Shown here: positions 56,094-64,000 of the stretch, in pieces
How the letters are laid out: the number at the start of each line of letters is the position of its first letter
How positions within the stretch are numbered: the stretch's first letter is position 1
Source: Providencia huaxiensis
Lineage (GTDB): Bacteria; Pseudomonadota; Gammaproteobacteria; Enterobacterales; Enterobacteriaceae
NCBI RefSeq assembly: GCF_002843235.3
Contig: NZ_CP031123.2
Coordinates: 4,030,001-4,094,000, forward strand
Length of the DNA: 64,000 bases
Direction of reading: 5' to 3'
Translations under genes and position numbers: made by a program
The notes under the pieces: model-generated
What the model was told of the DNA's origin: nothing
The model's input: the letters and a program-made list of their open reading frames with translations, nothing else
Database searches by the model: none

Positions 56094-57467
56094 ATGTCAG
56101 AGCAAAATATTGTTTGGGATCTTTCTCTCATTCAAAAATACAATTATTCAGGGCCTCGTTATACCTCGTATCCTACAGCCTTGGAATTCAACCAAGACTA
56201 CGATGAGAATGCGTTTGTTCAAGCAACAAAACGTTATCCCAATCGACCTTTATCGCTCTATGTCCACATCCCTTTTTGCCATAAGCTTTGTTATTTCTGT
56301 GGCTGTAATAAATTAGTGACACGCCAAAAACATAAAGCTGATGAATACCTTAAAGTAATTGAAAAAGAAATTATCCAACGAGCCGCTTTATTAAAAGACC
56401 GCATTGTGACTCAAATGCATTGGGGCGGTGGTACTCCAACTTATCTCGATAAAGTCCAAGTTAGTCATTTAGTTGGTTTATTGAAAAAACACTTTAATTT
56501 TGCGGATGATGTGGAAATGTCGATTGAAATCGACCCGCGTGAAATTGAACTGGATATGATAGACCATCTGCGCCATGAAGGGTTTAACCGCCTAAGCATG
56601 GGCGTTCAGGATTTTAATAAAGAGGTTCAGGTGCTGGTTAACCGTGAACAGGATGAAGAATTTATTTTTTCCCTAATTAAACGGGCTAAAGAGACGGGGT
56701 TTTCCTCAACGAGTATTGATTTAATTTATGGTTTACCTAAGCAAACCCCTGAAAGCTTTGCGTTTACCCTAAAAAAAGTGGCTGAATTATCACCAGATCG
56801 CTTAAGTGTGTTCAATTATGCACACTTACCTAATTTATTTGCAGCGCAGCGTAAAATTAAAGATGAAGACTTACCGAGCGCAGAGCAAAAACTCGATATT
56901 TTGCAAGACACAATCGCGACCCTCACCAGAGATGGCTATCAATTTATTGGTATGGACCACTTTGCTCGCCCTGAAGATGAGCTTGCCGTGGCACAACGGG
57001 AAGGGGTTCTACACCGTAATTTCCAAGGATATACAACTCAAGGCGACTGTGATTTGCTGGGGCTAGGCGTTTCTGCAATCAGTATGTTAGGTGATAACTA
57101 CGCGCAAAATCAGAAAGATTTGAAAACCTATTATGCGCAAGTTGAAGAGAAAGGCCAAGCGCTGTGGCGTGGCCTCGTTTTAACCGATGACGATTGCCTA
57201 CGCCGTGATGTCATCAAAATTTTAATCTGTAACTTCCAATTGGATTTTGCCCAAATTGAAGCAATCTATCCAATTGATTTTAAATCCTATTTTAAAGAGG
57301 ATTTAGAGTTATTGAAGCCAATGGCAGAAGATGGGTTGGTCGAAATGACAGACAAAGGTATTAAAGTTACGCCTCAAGGGCGTTTACTTATTCGGAATGT
57401 TTGTATGTGTTTTGATGTTTATTTACGGAATCAGATGAGGCAGCGGCAGTTTTCCCGTGTCATCTAA
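56094..57467 (+). CDS. hemN: Oxygen-independent coproporphyrinogen III oxidase
   Basis: The ATG at 56094 (MSEQNIVWDLSLIQKYNYSG, 457 residues) follows GAGGAA; E. coli HemN is 457. The radical-SAM cluster motif is CHKLCYFCGC, with GGGTPTYL and the C-terminal HemN domain. It oxidatively decarboxylates coproporphyrinogen III to protoporphyrinogen IX without oxygen. Confidence 0.96.
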   Translation: MSEQNIVWDLSLIQKYNYSGPRYTSYPTALEFNQDYDENAFVQATKRYPNRPLSLYVHIPFCHKLCYFCGCNKLVTRQKHKADEYLKVIEKEIIQRAALLKDRIVTQMHWGGGTPTYLDKVQVSHLVGLLKKHFNFADDVEMSIEIDPREIELDMIDHLRHEGFNRLSMGVQDFNKEVQVLVNREQDEEFIFSLIKRAKETGFSSTSIDLIYGLPKQTPESFAFTLKKVAELSPDRLSVFNYAHLPNLFAAQRKIKDEDLPSAEQKLDILQDTIATLTRDGYQFIGMDHFARPEDELAVAQREGVLHRNFQGYTTQGDCDLLGLGVSAISMLGDNYAQNQKDLKTYYAQVEEKGQALWRGLVLTDDDCLRRDVIKILICNFQLDFAQIEAIYPIDFKSYFKEDLELLKPMAEDGLVEMTDKGIKVTPQGRLLIRNVCMCFDVYLRNQMRQRQFSRVI

Positions 57468-57596
57468 ATACTCTTCATATTTCGCCCTGTCGCGTTGTTG
57501 GCTGCGTTCGCTAACCCTAGTCACATACTTTATGTATGCTCCTAGGGCTTAGCTTCTCTTGCCGCCTAGCGGCAGAACGAACTATTTTGAGTATTA
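57467..57596. repeat. Dispersed imperfect palindrome, copy 4 (long form)
   Basis: Starts at the end of the hemN stop codon. Arms around CTTCATATTTCGCCCTGTCG and AGAACGAACTATTTTGAG; central hairpin CCCTAGTCACATACTTTATG with GTATGCTCCTAGGG. The central element is almost identical to copy 1. Confidence 0.85.
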
Positions 57597-57642
57597 AATA
57601 TTCGTTATAGCGTTATTCCACATTCAGCATCTTCTGCGGGGG

Positions 57643-58785
57643 CTAGTATTTCGCTTTTTCGATTAGCTGATAAGCCGCACTGATGCGATCAGGGATGGGA
57701 TACCATTTGTTGGACAAAATCACAACCGCAATTCGGTCTTCAGGAATAAATGCCGCATAGGTTGCAAAGCCATTGGTTGAGCCGGTTTTGTTGTAGAAAG
57801 CTTGTGTTTCTGGCGGTAGCGCTGGTGTAATCGCTTCGACCTTTTGTGGCTGTAATGCCATTTCATCTCGGTTACCTTGCTGTAATTGAGAAATGGATAC
57901 AGGCCATGAATAACTTTCCCACATCATATCTTGCACAAATGAATCGGTCATATAGAACCCAGCATGCGTGTTCTCTATGGCTTCCTGCCACGATTTAGCG
58001 ACTTTCTTTGTTTGCATATTAATATCTAAGAAGCGAATTAGATCTTTAGCGTTAGATTTCAAACCATAAGATTCAGCATCTAAAATTTGTGGTGTTACAC
58101 GAACGGGTTGATTGTTCTTATTATAGCCTTGAGCATAATTTTTCTGTTGATTTTTAGGGACATGAATATAGGTATGTTTCAGCCCAAGCGCAGGCAGCAT
58201 CAGTTTTTCCATCGCTTGTTCAAATGGCATTTTGAGTTGTTTAGCCGTAACGATGCCGAGTAATCCCACGCCAAGATTTGAGTAAGAGCGATATTGTCCA
58301 ATAGCTTTTTCAGGTTGCCATTGCTGGTAATAACGGAATAATTCCGCTGAATTCGTAATGCTATCAGGCACAAATAACGATAAACCCGAAGTGTGAGTTG
58401 CCAAGTTCATTACTGTGATTTGGTCAAAAGCAGACCCTTTTAATTCAGGAAGATAGTGGCTTACCTTTTGCGAGAAATCGAGTTTTCCTTGGTTTTGTGC
58501 ATAGGCTGCGAGTGTGGCTGTGAATGTTTTAGATAAAGAGCCAATCTCAAATAAAGTCTTATCACTGACAGGCACTAAGCTTTGCTTAGATTGCACACCA
58601 TAATGATAAATATAGTGTTTTCCATCAACGGAAATGGCGACAGACATTCCAGGGATCTGTTTTTGTTCCATCAGAGGTTTAATAATGTCATCCACATCCT
58701 TTTGAGTGAATGCATTAGCGGATAGCGTGGTTAACGCCAAACTCAGAGCGACAAAAATTCGCCCCTGACGAAAAAGGGTTTTCAT
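57643..58785 (-). CDS. ampC: Class C beta-lactamase AmpC
   Basis: A 380-residue serine beta-lactamase with a signal peptide ending near LSANA. Active-site motifs: Ser83-x-x-Lys86 (GSLSK), Tyr169-Ser-Asn171 and Lys334-Thr-Gly336 (NKTGSTNGFATYAAFIP). It hydrolyses cephalosporins and penicillins in the periplasm. The divergent LysR-type gene is AmpR, so expression is probably inducible by cell-wall recycling products. Confidence 0.95.
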   Translation of the reverse strand: MKTLFRQGRIFVALSLALTTLSANAFTQKDVDDIIKPLMEQKQIPGMSVAISVDGKHYIYHYGVQSKQSLVPVSDKTLFEIGSLSKTFTATLAAYAQNQGKLDFSQKVSHYLPELKGSAFDQITVMNLATHTSGLSLFVPDSITNSAELFRYYQQWQPEKAIGQYRSYSNLGVGLLGIVTAKQLKMPFEQAMEKLMLPALGLKHTYIHVPKNQQKNYAQGYNKNNQPVRVTPQILDAESYGLKSNAKDLIRFLDINMQTKKVAKSWQEAIENTHAGFYMTDSFVQDMMWESYSWPVSISQLQQGNRDEMALQPQKVEAITPALPPETQAFYNKTGSTNGFATYAAFIPEDRIAVVILSNKWYPIPDRISAAYQLIEKAKY

Positions 58786-58879
58786 AGAGTTATTCCAATA
58801 AGTACAAGTTTAAGTTATTGCTAACAGGAACTGAAAGCGCTTCATTGTAAATATAAAGTGCTTTAATATAGGCTATTAG

Positions 58880-58892
58880 GCGGTTAAACCGC
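58880..58892. promoter_or_regulatory. Palindrome in the ampC-ampR intergenic region (candidate AmpR site)
   Basis: GCGGTTAAACCGC is a perfect 13-bp inverted repeat about midway between the two divergent genes. LysR-type regulators bind such centres, and the Citrobacter AmpR site also contains an AACCG element. Assignment is inference. Confidence 0.4.
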
Positions 58893-58967
58893 GATTTCAA
58901 AGTAGTATGCATGCTTTCAATCATTATTTAAAACGATATAAAATTCGATGAGGTAAAAGAAAATCTT

Positions 58968-59849
58968 ATGGCAGAAAATTATCGTCATCGGCTTCCTCTC
59001 AATGCGCTTAGGGCTTTTGAAGCTTCAGCACGGCATTTAAGCTTTACGCGAGCAGGAATAGAATTGAATGTTACTCAGGCCGCTGTCAGCCAACAAGTTA
59101 GGCTGTTAGAGGAGCAATTGGGACTAGAACTATTTATTCGTTTACCTCGAGGGCTTGCATTAACTGAAGAAGGTTTTGCATTATTGCCTGTTTTGAGCCG
59201 CTCTTTTGACCAAATTGAGTCACTATTGTTGCAGTTTGAAGATGATCATTATCGAGAAACCTTAAGTATTTCAGTTGTTGGCACATTTGCTGTGGGCTGG
59301 TTATTGCCAAGACTAACGCAATTTTCAGAACTATACCCTTATATTGATTTACGCATTATGACTCATAATAATGTGGTGAATTTAGCCGCTGAAGGCGTTG
59401 ATTTTGCGATTCGCTTTGGTGAAGGGCTATGGCCCCTGGTAGAAAATATCCCCTTATTTTCAACAGCGCATACGGTGCTTTGTTCAGAGAAAGTCGCGAG
59501 CTTACTTAATCACCCATTAGATTTAAAATCCCACCAGTTAATGCGTTCATATCGTAAAGATGAATGGGAAAAATGGTTTTTAGCTGCGGAGATTGAACCT
59601 TGGCGTGTCAAAGGCCCAGTATTTGATTCATCACGTTTAATGGTTGAGGCTGCGTTATTAACTGACAGCGTGGCATTGGTGCCAAGTTGCATGTTTAGCC
59701 ATGAATTAAGTGCAGGGGAGTTAGTTCAACCTTTTGATGTATCTGTAACACTGGGTGGATATTGGTTAAGCCGTTTAAAGTCGAGAGTCATGACACCAGT
59801 GATGGCGATATTTCGCAATTGGTTGGTGGAGGAGTCTAAAAAAGAATAA
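58968..59849 (+). CDS. ampR: LysR-type beta-lactamase regulator AmpR
   Basis: A 293-residue LysR protein. The N-terminal helix-turn-helix is RHLSFTRAGIELNVTQAAVSQQ, followed by a linker helix and a substrate-binding domain with SVVGTFAVGWLLPRL, THNNVVNLAAEGVDFAIRFG and YRKDEWEKWF, all in positions typical of AmpR. It controls ampC in response to muropeptides and UDP-MurNAc-pentapeptide. Confidence 0.92.
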   Translation: MAENYRHRLPLNALRAFEASARHLSFTRAGIELNVTQAAVSQQVRLLEEQLGLELFIRLPRGLALTEEGFALLPVLSRSFDQIESLLLQFEDDHYRETLSISVVGTFAVGWLLPRLTQFSELYPYIDLRIMTHNNVVNLAAEGVDFAIRFGEGLWPLVENIPLFSTAHTVLCSEKVASLLNHPLDLKSHQLMRSYRKDEWEKWFLAAEIEPWRVKGPVFDSSRLMVEAALLTDSVALVPSCMFSHELSAGELVQPFDVSVTLGGYWLSRLKSRVMTPVMAIFRNWLVEESKKE

Positions 59850-59927
59850 TAATTCGGTGCTATGCTATAAATAGAAATAGCACCGATATTTAATCTATTG
59901 GCATATTATAATGCTCATATTTAGCTG

Positions 59928-60215
59928 TTAGAATACCAAAGCTTCAGCAGAGAAATAATTCTTTTTATTAATAGGGAGTTCAGTACTATTAATATTCGTA
60001 ATGGTTTCAGTAAAGAAATAGATTGGCGAAACATTAAATATTTGTGCCAATTGGTAAATGGTATCGACATGAATATTAACTTCACCATTTTCATAGCGTG
60101 ATTGGTGCTGTTGGCTAATACCTAACAACATGCTTAACTCTTTACCACTCATTCCGTGACTTTCTCTTAATGATCTTATTTTTAAACCGACGGATTTAGA
60201 TATTTTTCGTTTCAT
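59928..60215 (-). CDS. MrpJ-like XRE-family regulator (first)
   Basis: A 95-residue protein: HTH_3 domain with GLKIRSLRESHGMSGKELSM and LLGISQQHQSRYENGEVNIH, then a short C-terminal extension (about residues 70-95). GAGAGAGAA precedes the ATG. It belongs to the fimbria-linked small XRE proteins such as Proteus MrpJ, which repress flagellar genes. It is the most divergent of three paralogues at this locus (ENG instead of ERG). Confidence 0.8.
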   Translation of the reverse strand: MKRKISKSVGLKIRSLRESHGMSGKELSMLLGISQQHQSRYENGEVNIHVDTIYQLAQIFNVSPIYFFTETITNINSTELPINKKNYFSAEALVF

Positions 60216-60312
60216 GATTCTCTCTCTAATTTATTTTAAATATTGCAATGGAATATAATTAAATATTTTTAATGTAATTTTTTAGTGTTGGTATTACTAC
60301 TTAATTTATTCA

Positions 60313-60534
60313 TTAAATGTCATGAGACTGAAAGAATTTTTTAATATCAATCTCAAAATACGTTGCATATTGGAACAATCTATCTAAAGTAATTCTATTC
60401 ACGCCTCTTTCATATCGTGACTGCTGTTGTGGGCTGATGCCAATAACCTCGGATAATTCATTAACTGAAAGTCCATTCGTTTTCCGATAAAAAAGTATTT
60501 TTTTGCCAATTAGGTAAGATACTGAATAAGGCAT
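60313..60534 (-). CDS. MrpJ-like XRE-family regulator (second)
   Basis: A 73-residue protein that is almost only an HTH_3 domain: GKKILFYRKTNGLSVNELSE and GISPQQQSRYERGVNRITLD. AGGAG precedes the ATG. It lacks the longer C-terminal tail of MrpJ-type proteins. Close paralogue of the gene at 61706-62002; both share the QQQSRYERG core. Confidence 0.8.
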   Translation of the reverse strand: MPYSVSYLIGKKILFYRKTNGLSVNELSEVIGISPQQQSRYERGVNRITLDRLFQYATYFEIDIKKFFQSHDI

Positions 60535-60722
60535 GTATACTCCTATAGTTATCTTTTTATTTCTAAATAAACACTATGAAAGATTACTTCTCTATCTTAA
60601 CCATTTTAATAAAATAGTAAATTTGCTATTTATCAATTGTTCGATGATATTTTTCGATGTTAGCAATAAAAATCAAATTATAAATAAATTAATATCTTTT
60701 TATGATGAATGTTGAATGCTAT

Positions 60723-61709
60723 TTATTCATATCTTATGTTAACCGACGCTGTTGAGTTTGCAGTTCCTGCAGTTATATTATTAGCAGTTTTAATATATCT
60801 AGCTTTCCAATTAAAAATATAATCGCCACCTGCAACATTGTTTTGCAAAGTGAACTTTGAATTGAGCTTTATCGGGTTACTGTTTCTATCCAATAATTGG
60901 ATAGCGACTCCGGTCGCTTGCCCTTGCCCAGACAATTTAATCTTCCCTGTATTGGTATCAACATACCCAGCACTACTTGTGACTGTCACTTTTAGATTGG
61001 TGCCCGCAGCGCAGCTTAATGTAATGGGTATATTGACACTATTACTGGTAGAGCCCACAGATTTAAATTGAGTGTCATACCAAGTTCCTAAGTTAACATT
61101 GTAACTATTTGCTTTTGTTGAGCACTTTAATACATTAATTTTGATAGCACCTGCTGGAATATTCAACGATGTTAAATTCCACGTACTGTTATGTGGTGCG
61201 GGGTTACGTTGTGTTAGTCTTCCCACATGCCCTGCCTTTAAATTTCCACCTTGTGTGACTTGCCCAGTTTTTTTAATGGTGATGGTCCAATATGGATTAG
61301 GAATTCCCCAAGCGGCAGGGTTGGCACCTGTTGGTGGCCCATAACGTGTATTTAAGAAACCAATTTCGGTTGCTTTTACTTGGATGCTAATACCCGGTAT
61401 ATTACTGGTTGCAATTTTATTACCGTTTGGTACCCAACCATTCACATAGTCAGCATGTAAATAGGCATCACCACACCGGCCATTACTCATTGGGCCTGAA
61501 TATGTATTGATATGTGAGCTCTTAAAATTGACTTGAATAGTGGCTAAATCACGAGCCCCTGTATCATCATATTGCAGTGAATAGGTTCTTGCCGGTACAT
61601 TCACCACAACATTCCGTAAATTAGGATTTTGAATACAGGCTGCTTGTGTATATGCAGAATAAGCAAAAGCCGAGCCTATTATTACAAGTAAAGTTTTCTT
61701 TTTAGTCAT
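60723..61709 (-). CDS. Fimbrial tip adhesin
   Basis: A 328-residue secreted protein with signal peptide ending near YTQA before ACIQNPNLRN. The N-terminal lectin-like domain (about residues 24-200) carries Cys pairs typical of tip adhesins. The C-terminal pilin domain has DTQFKSVGSTSNSVNIPITLSC and ends ASVNIRYE. It resembles MrpH-like adhesins in layout. The next upstream gene encodes an XRE protein and overlaps by four bases. A paralogue lies at the right edge. Confidence 0.85.
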   Translation of the reverse strand: MTKKKTLLVIIGSAFAYSAYTQAACIQNPNLRNVVVNVPARTYSLQYDDTGARDLATIQVNFKSSHINTYSGPMSNGRCGDAYLHADYVNGWVPNGNKIATSNIPGISIQVKATEIGFLNTRYGPPTGANPAAWGIPNPYWTITIKKTGQVTQGGNLKAGHVGRLTQRNPAPHNSTWNLTSLNIPAGAIKINVLKCSTKANSYNVNLGTWYDTQFKSVGSTSNSVNIPITLSCAAGTNLKVTVTSSAGYVDTNTGKIKLSGQGQATGVAIQLLDRNSNPIKLNSKFTLQNNVAGGDYIFNWKARYIKTANNITAGTANSTASVNIRYE

Positions 61710-62002
61710 AAAATATCCTTAACATTTACTTTTTTTATTAAATGTCTTTCTTCTGAATGCTCAATCTCATTGATCTCCTTAGAATTGAAAATAAAAAAAG
61801 CCATAATATCAATTTCAAATATCTTAGAGTAATGATAAAGCCTATCAATATTAATTCGATTAATACCACGTTCATAGCGTGACTGTTGTTGTTCACTTAC
61901 ACCCACGATATTAGATAAATTTTCTAATGTCATGCCTTTCATTTTTCGGTAATAGGTGATTTTATTGCCAATTATTTTTGATATAGGATAGTAATTAGGC
62001 AT
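61706..62002 (-). CDS. MrpJ-like XRE-family regulator (third)
   Basis: The start at 62002 (MPNYYPISKIIGNKITYYRK, 98 residues) has GGGGAA upstream; the frame continues 11 codons beyond. HTH_3 core MTLENLSNIVGVSEQQQSRY and ERGINRINIDRLYHYSKIF, with a C-terminal tail of about 30 residues as in MrpJ. It overlaps the adhesin start by four bases, so the two are translationally coupled. Confidence 0.82.
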   Translation of the reverse strand: MPNYYPISKIIGNKITYYRKMKGMTLENLSNIVGVSEQQQSRYERGINRINIDRLYHYSKIFEIDIMAFFIFNSKEINEIEHSEERHLIKKVNVKDIL

Positions 62003-62046
62003 ACCGCTTTCCCCTATTAAAACTGATATAATCAAAACAAACTTAC

Positions 62047-62544
62047 TTACTGATATGTAAATGTAAATTCTAAATGGCTTTTAAATGAACCTGCAACCAT
62101 ACCACTTCCATAACCCGAGACTCGTGCTGATAGTGGGATTTCAACATTTCGCGTTTGAGTATTCACATTCGCGGTAATGGTATCGCCATTTTTTATTGTT
62201 GTTTTATTGGCGGTATTGGCTAAATTTAATGCCACATTTTTCGCCGTACCATTATTAATAAAATGTTCAGTTACTGTTGAGTCTGGTGTGCCGGATATTT
62301 TCATTACAGCTTTGGTGGTGCCGACAGGGCAATTTTTTAGCTTCACGGAAAAATCAACCCACGGAGACTTTTGCGTATCTTTGATATTCCAAATATTAAT
62401 TTTTTTCAAATCGATTAAATAGTTATTTTTTTCAACCTCACAAGGCGCTGCGATAACGACGCCATGCACTTTAATATTTGCTGTTAGCCCAAATGCAGTT
62501 AAAGAACAGCTCATTAGTGATAGTAATAGGATAAAATGTCTCAT
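62047..62544 (-). CDS. Minor fimbrial subunit
   Basis: The start at 62544 (MRHFILLLSLMSCSLTAFGL, 165 residues) follows GAGAG. Signal peptide, then a type 1-like pilin domain: GVVIAAPCEVEKNNYLID and KLKNCPVGTTKAVMKISG form the usual disulfide pair, and LEFTFTYQ is the C-terminal beta strand used in donor-strand exchange. It lies between the other pilin and the XRE gene. Confidence 0.85.
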   Translation of the reverse strand: MRHFILLLSLMSCSLTAFGLTANIKVHGVVIAAPCEVEKNNYLIDLKKINIWNIKDTQKSPWVDFSVKLKNCPVGTTKAVMKISGTPDSTVTEHFINNGTAKNVALNLANTANKTTIKNGDTITANVNTQTRNVEIPLSARVSGYGSGMVAGSFKSHLEFTFTYQ

Positions 62545-62557
62545 ATTATTCTCTCTT

Positions 62558-63082
62558 TTATAAATAGGTAATGGTTGCCGTAATATTGGCGGAAATAGTT
62601 CCCGGAGTGGCATTACCTAATGAGCTAAAGGCACGTGTGCGTAATGGAATATTAATATTCGCTTGCCCATTTGTCGGAACTTGTAATACTTTTTGGTTAC
62701 CTAAAGCGGTTGTTCCATTACCATTTTGTAGTTGAACAGCTAGGTTTTTAGCCGTACCTTGGTTTTTGTATAAGCTGGCTGCATCCGCAGTATCCGCAGT
62801 ATCCGCGGTTCCTGTAAATGTCAGTTTTACTTGGTTAATAAAAGATGAACAATTATTTAAGCTGATATTAAATGTGTTCCAGTTAGAACCTGAACTTGCA
62901 TTACGAAATACATCAGCAGAAATATTTTTCAGGTCAATATCAATGTTATTCCCACCGGTAATATTGCAAGTTGCGGCTCTAATATTTCCGGTAAAATTCA
63001 ATGTCACTGTGCTAGCAGCAAATAAATTTCCACTGAATATTAAGCTACTAAGTAAAAGTAAATTTTTAGATATTTTTTTCAT
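62558..63082 (-). CDS. Minor fimbrial subunit with in-frame 9-bp repeats
   Basis: A 174-residue pilin with signal peptide ending FAAS, Cys pair in NIRAATCNITG and ISLNNCSSF, and C-terminal ANITATITYL. An in-frame run TADTADTAD is coded by direct 9-bp repeats, in an exposed loop after the second Cys. It is immediately downstream of the partial adhesin and upstream of the other pilin. Confidence 0.85.
   Translation of the reverse strand: MKKISKNLLLLSSLIFSGNLFAASTVTLNFTGNIRAATCNITGGNNIDIDLKNISADVFRNASSGSNWNTFNISLNNCSSFINQVKLTFTGTADTADTADAASLYKNQGTAKNLAVQLQNGNGTTALGNQKVLQVPTNGQANINIPLRTRAFSSLGNATPGTISANITATITYL
62781..62808. repeat. 9-bp tandem repeats in a pilin gene
   Basis: On the reverse strand GCGGATACT occurs twice and is followed by GCGGATGCA, coding Thr-Ala-Asp triplets. 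Copy-number change would alter the pilin by three residues per unit without a frameshift. Confidence 0.75.
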
Positions 63083-63091
63083 TTTTTATTC

Positions 63092-64000
63092 CTACTCATA
63101 GCGGATATTTACAGTCGCAGAGGCGTTTGCTGTACCTGGCGTGATACTCGCGGCCGTTTTGATATAGCGAGCCTTCCAATTGAACATATAGTCACCAGCA
63201 GGCACATTATTTTGCAGGCTATTCATAGTGTTCAATTTGATCGGGTTATTATTTTTATCCAGCAATTGTATTGCGACACCAGTGGCACTACCAGGTCCCG
63301 TTAGAGCTAATTTTCCTGTAGCCGTATCTTCATATTTAGAGCTTGTTACCGTCGCTTTAATATTGGTGCCCGCCATGCAGTTTAATGTAATGGGAATATT
63401 GATATTTGTACTGGTACTGCCAACAGCGGGAAATTGGGTATCATACCAATCACCTAAGTTAATGGTAGGAACTGAATTTTTTAGTGAGCAACTGAGTACA
63501 TTTATTCGATAGTTAGTGGAAAAAGAGACAGTTGAAATAATAAAATCAGTACCTGTTTTTCTATTTTGTTGATAAAATCTAGCGAGTTGCCGTGTTGAAA
63601 TAATCCCACCAGAAGTAACATGACCTGTTTTTTCTATACGAATATCCCATGTCGGATTCGTAAATGTCCATGTAGTTGCCGTATATGGACCATTTACAGG
63701 AAAGAAAGTATCTGGCCCAAAGCTATTAATTCTCGCTTTGATACCAATACCATTAATTCCACTTACGGCCATACCATTACTGACTGGTGCTAGATAAATA
63801 CCAACTTGATTTCCGCCACAATCTTGACCAACACCATTAGTCGGGTTATAAGTCCCCGTATAAATCGGTAAAGATATAGATTTTAATTGATAAGACCTAG
63901 TGTCATCATATTGTATGTTGATTGTTTCATTAGGTATTGTTTTTTGTATGTTCCTCCATGTGGGATTTTGAACACAAGCTGCATTAGCATATCCTGAGTA
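63092..64000 (-). CDS. Fimbrial tip adhesin paralogue (partial, N-terminus outside window)
   Basis: Reading is open from the right edge (codon starting at 64000) to the stop at 63092, about 302 codons. The first visible residues YSGYANAACVQNPTWRNIQK align with the mature start of the adhesin at 60723-61709, so only most of the signal peptide is missing. The internal ATG at 63772 is not the true start. N-terminal lectin-like domain with CGGNQVG; C-terminal pilin domain DTQFPAVGSTSTNINIPITL and ending ATVNIRYE. Confidence 0.85.
   Translation of the reverse strand, partial: YSGYANAACVQNPTWRNIQKTIPNETINIQYDDTRSYQLKSISLPIYTGTYNPTNGVGQDCGGNQVGIYLAPVSNGMAVSGINGIGIKARINSFGPDTFFPVNGPYTATTWTFTNPTWDIRIEKTGHVTSGGIISTRQLARFYQQNRKTGTDFIISTVSFSTNYRINVLSCSLKNSVPTINLGDWYDTQFPAVGSTSTNINIPITLNCMAGTNIKATVTSSKYEDTATGKLALTGPGSATGVAIQLLDKNNNPIKLNTMNSLQNNVPAGDYMFNWKARYIKTAASITPGTANASATVNIRYE

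Noticed and set aside
63092..63772. Treating the ATG at 63772 as the start of the last adhesin
   Set aside because: The frame remains open to the window edge and the upstream residues align with the mature N-terminus of the paralogous adhesin, so the gene is cut by the edge.
1..64000. CRISPR arrays, tRNA or rRNA genes
   Set aside because: I found no regularly spaced repeats and no cloverleaf or ribosomal RNA sequence by eye; a dedicated search was not possible.

Overview
The window is a chromosomal segment from an enterobacterium of the Morganellaceae, most likely Providencia. The housekeeping proteins are close to Escherichia coli versions (PoxB, NfuA, Tex, OmpR, PstC, AdeP, HemN). The base composition is AT-rich, there is a chromosomal ampC/ampR pair, and the fimbrial locus carries MrpJ-like XRE regulators of the kind known from Proteus and Providencia. 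The species assignment is inference.

Layout. (1) 1-635: N-terminal part of paaX, the phenylacetate repressor, running off the left edge. (2) 709-7660: an AT-rich accessory insert. It starts with the eroded end of an IS3-family element, then carries six co-directional, tightly packed genes (1407-7209): an arylamine N-acetyltransferase-fold enzyme, an RBBP9-like serine hydrolase, an MFS transporter, an AurF-type di-iron N-oxygenase, a flavin/[2Fe-2S] reductase and an ATP-grasp ligase. No NRPS or PKS is present. It looks like a compact natural-product cluster placed between paaK and paaX, and I consider it the most novel part of the window. (3) 7672-19864: the phenylacetate catabolon, paaABCDEFGHIJK leftward and paaZ rightward, with a PaaX-type operator between them. 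(4) 19964-30913: yafE-like methyltransferase, ydhR, phrB, proP, poxB, alkA, two DUF2569 membrane proteins around a yeaO-like gene, and an ABC-F ATPase with a structured leader. (5) 31271-45666: a conserved core block: glpD, glpEGR, nfuA, gntX, bioH, feoABC, tex, greB, ompR-envZ. (6) 46140-57467: pstSCAB-phoU, an amino-acid ABC importer without its own ATPase, adeP, yihI and hemN. Four copies of a dispersed imperfect palindrome sit directly behind stop codons here. (7) 57643-59849: ampC and the divergent ampR. (8) 59928-64000: the distal end of a leftward fimbrial operon with two paralogous tip adhesins (one cut by the right edge), two minor pilins and three small XRE regulators.

How the parts work together. 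PaaK activates phenylacetate to its CoA thioester. PaaABCE (with PaaD) epoxidises the ring, PaaG isomerises it to the oxepin, PaaZ opens and oxidises it, and PaaJ, PaaF and PaaH complete a beta-oxidation-like route to acetyl-CoA and succinyl-CoA. PaaX represses until phenylacetyl-CoA appears. In the accessory cluster the AurF-like enzyme would oxidise an amine using electrons from the neighbouring reductase. The ATP-grasp and NAT-like enzymes would make amide bonds, and the MFS protein would export the product. That chain is inference from families and gene order; the substrate is unknown. Legible regulatory sites include a PaaX operator, GlpR operators at glpD, an FNR plus Fur arrangement at feoA, a Pho box at pstS and a PurR box at adeP.
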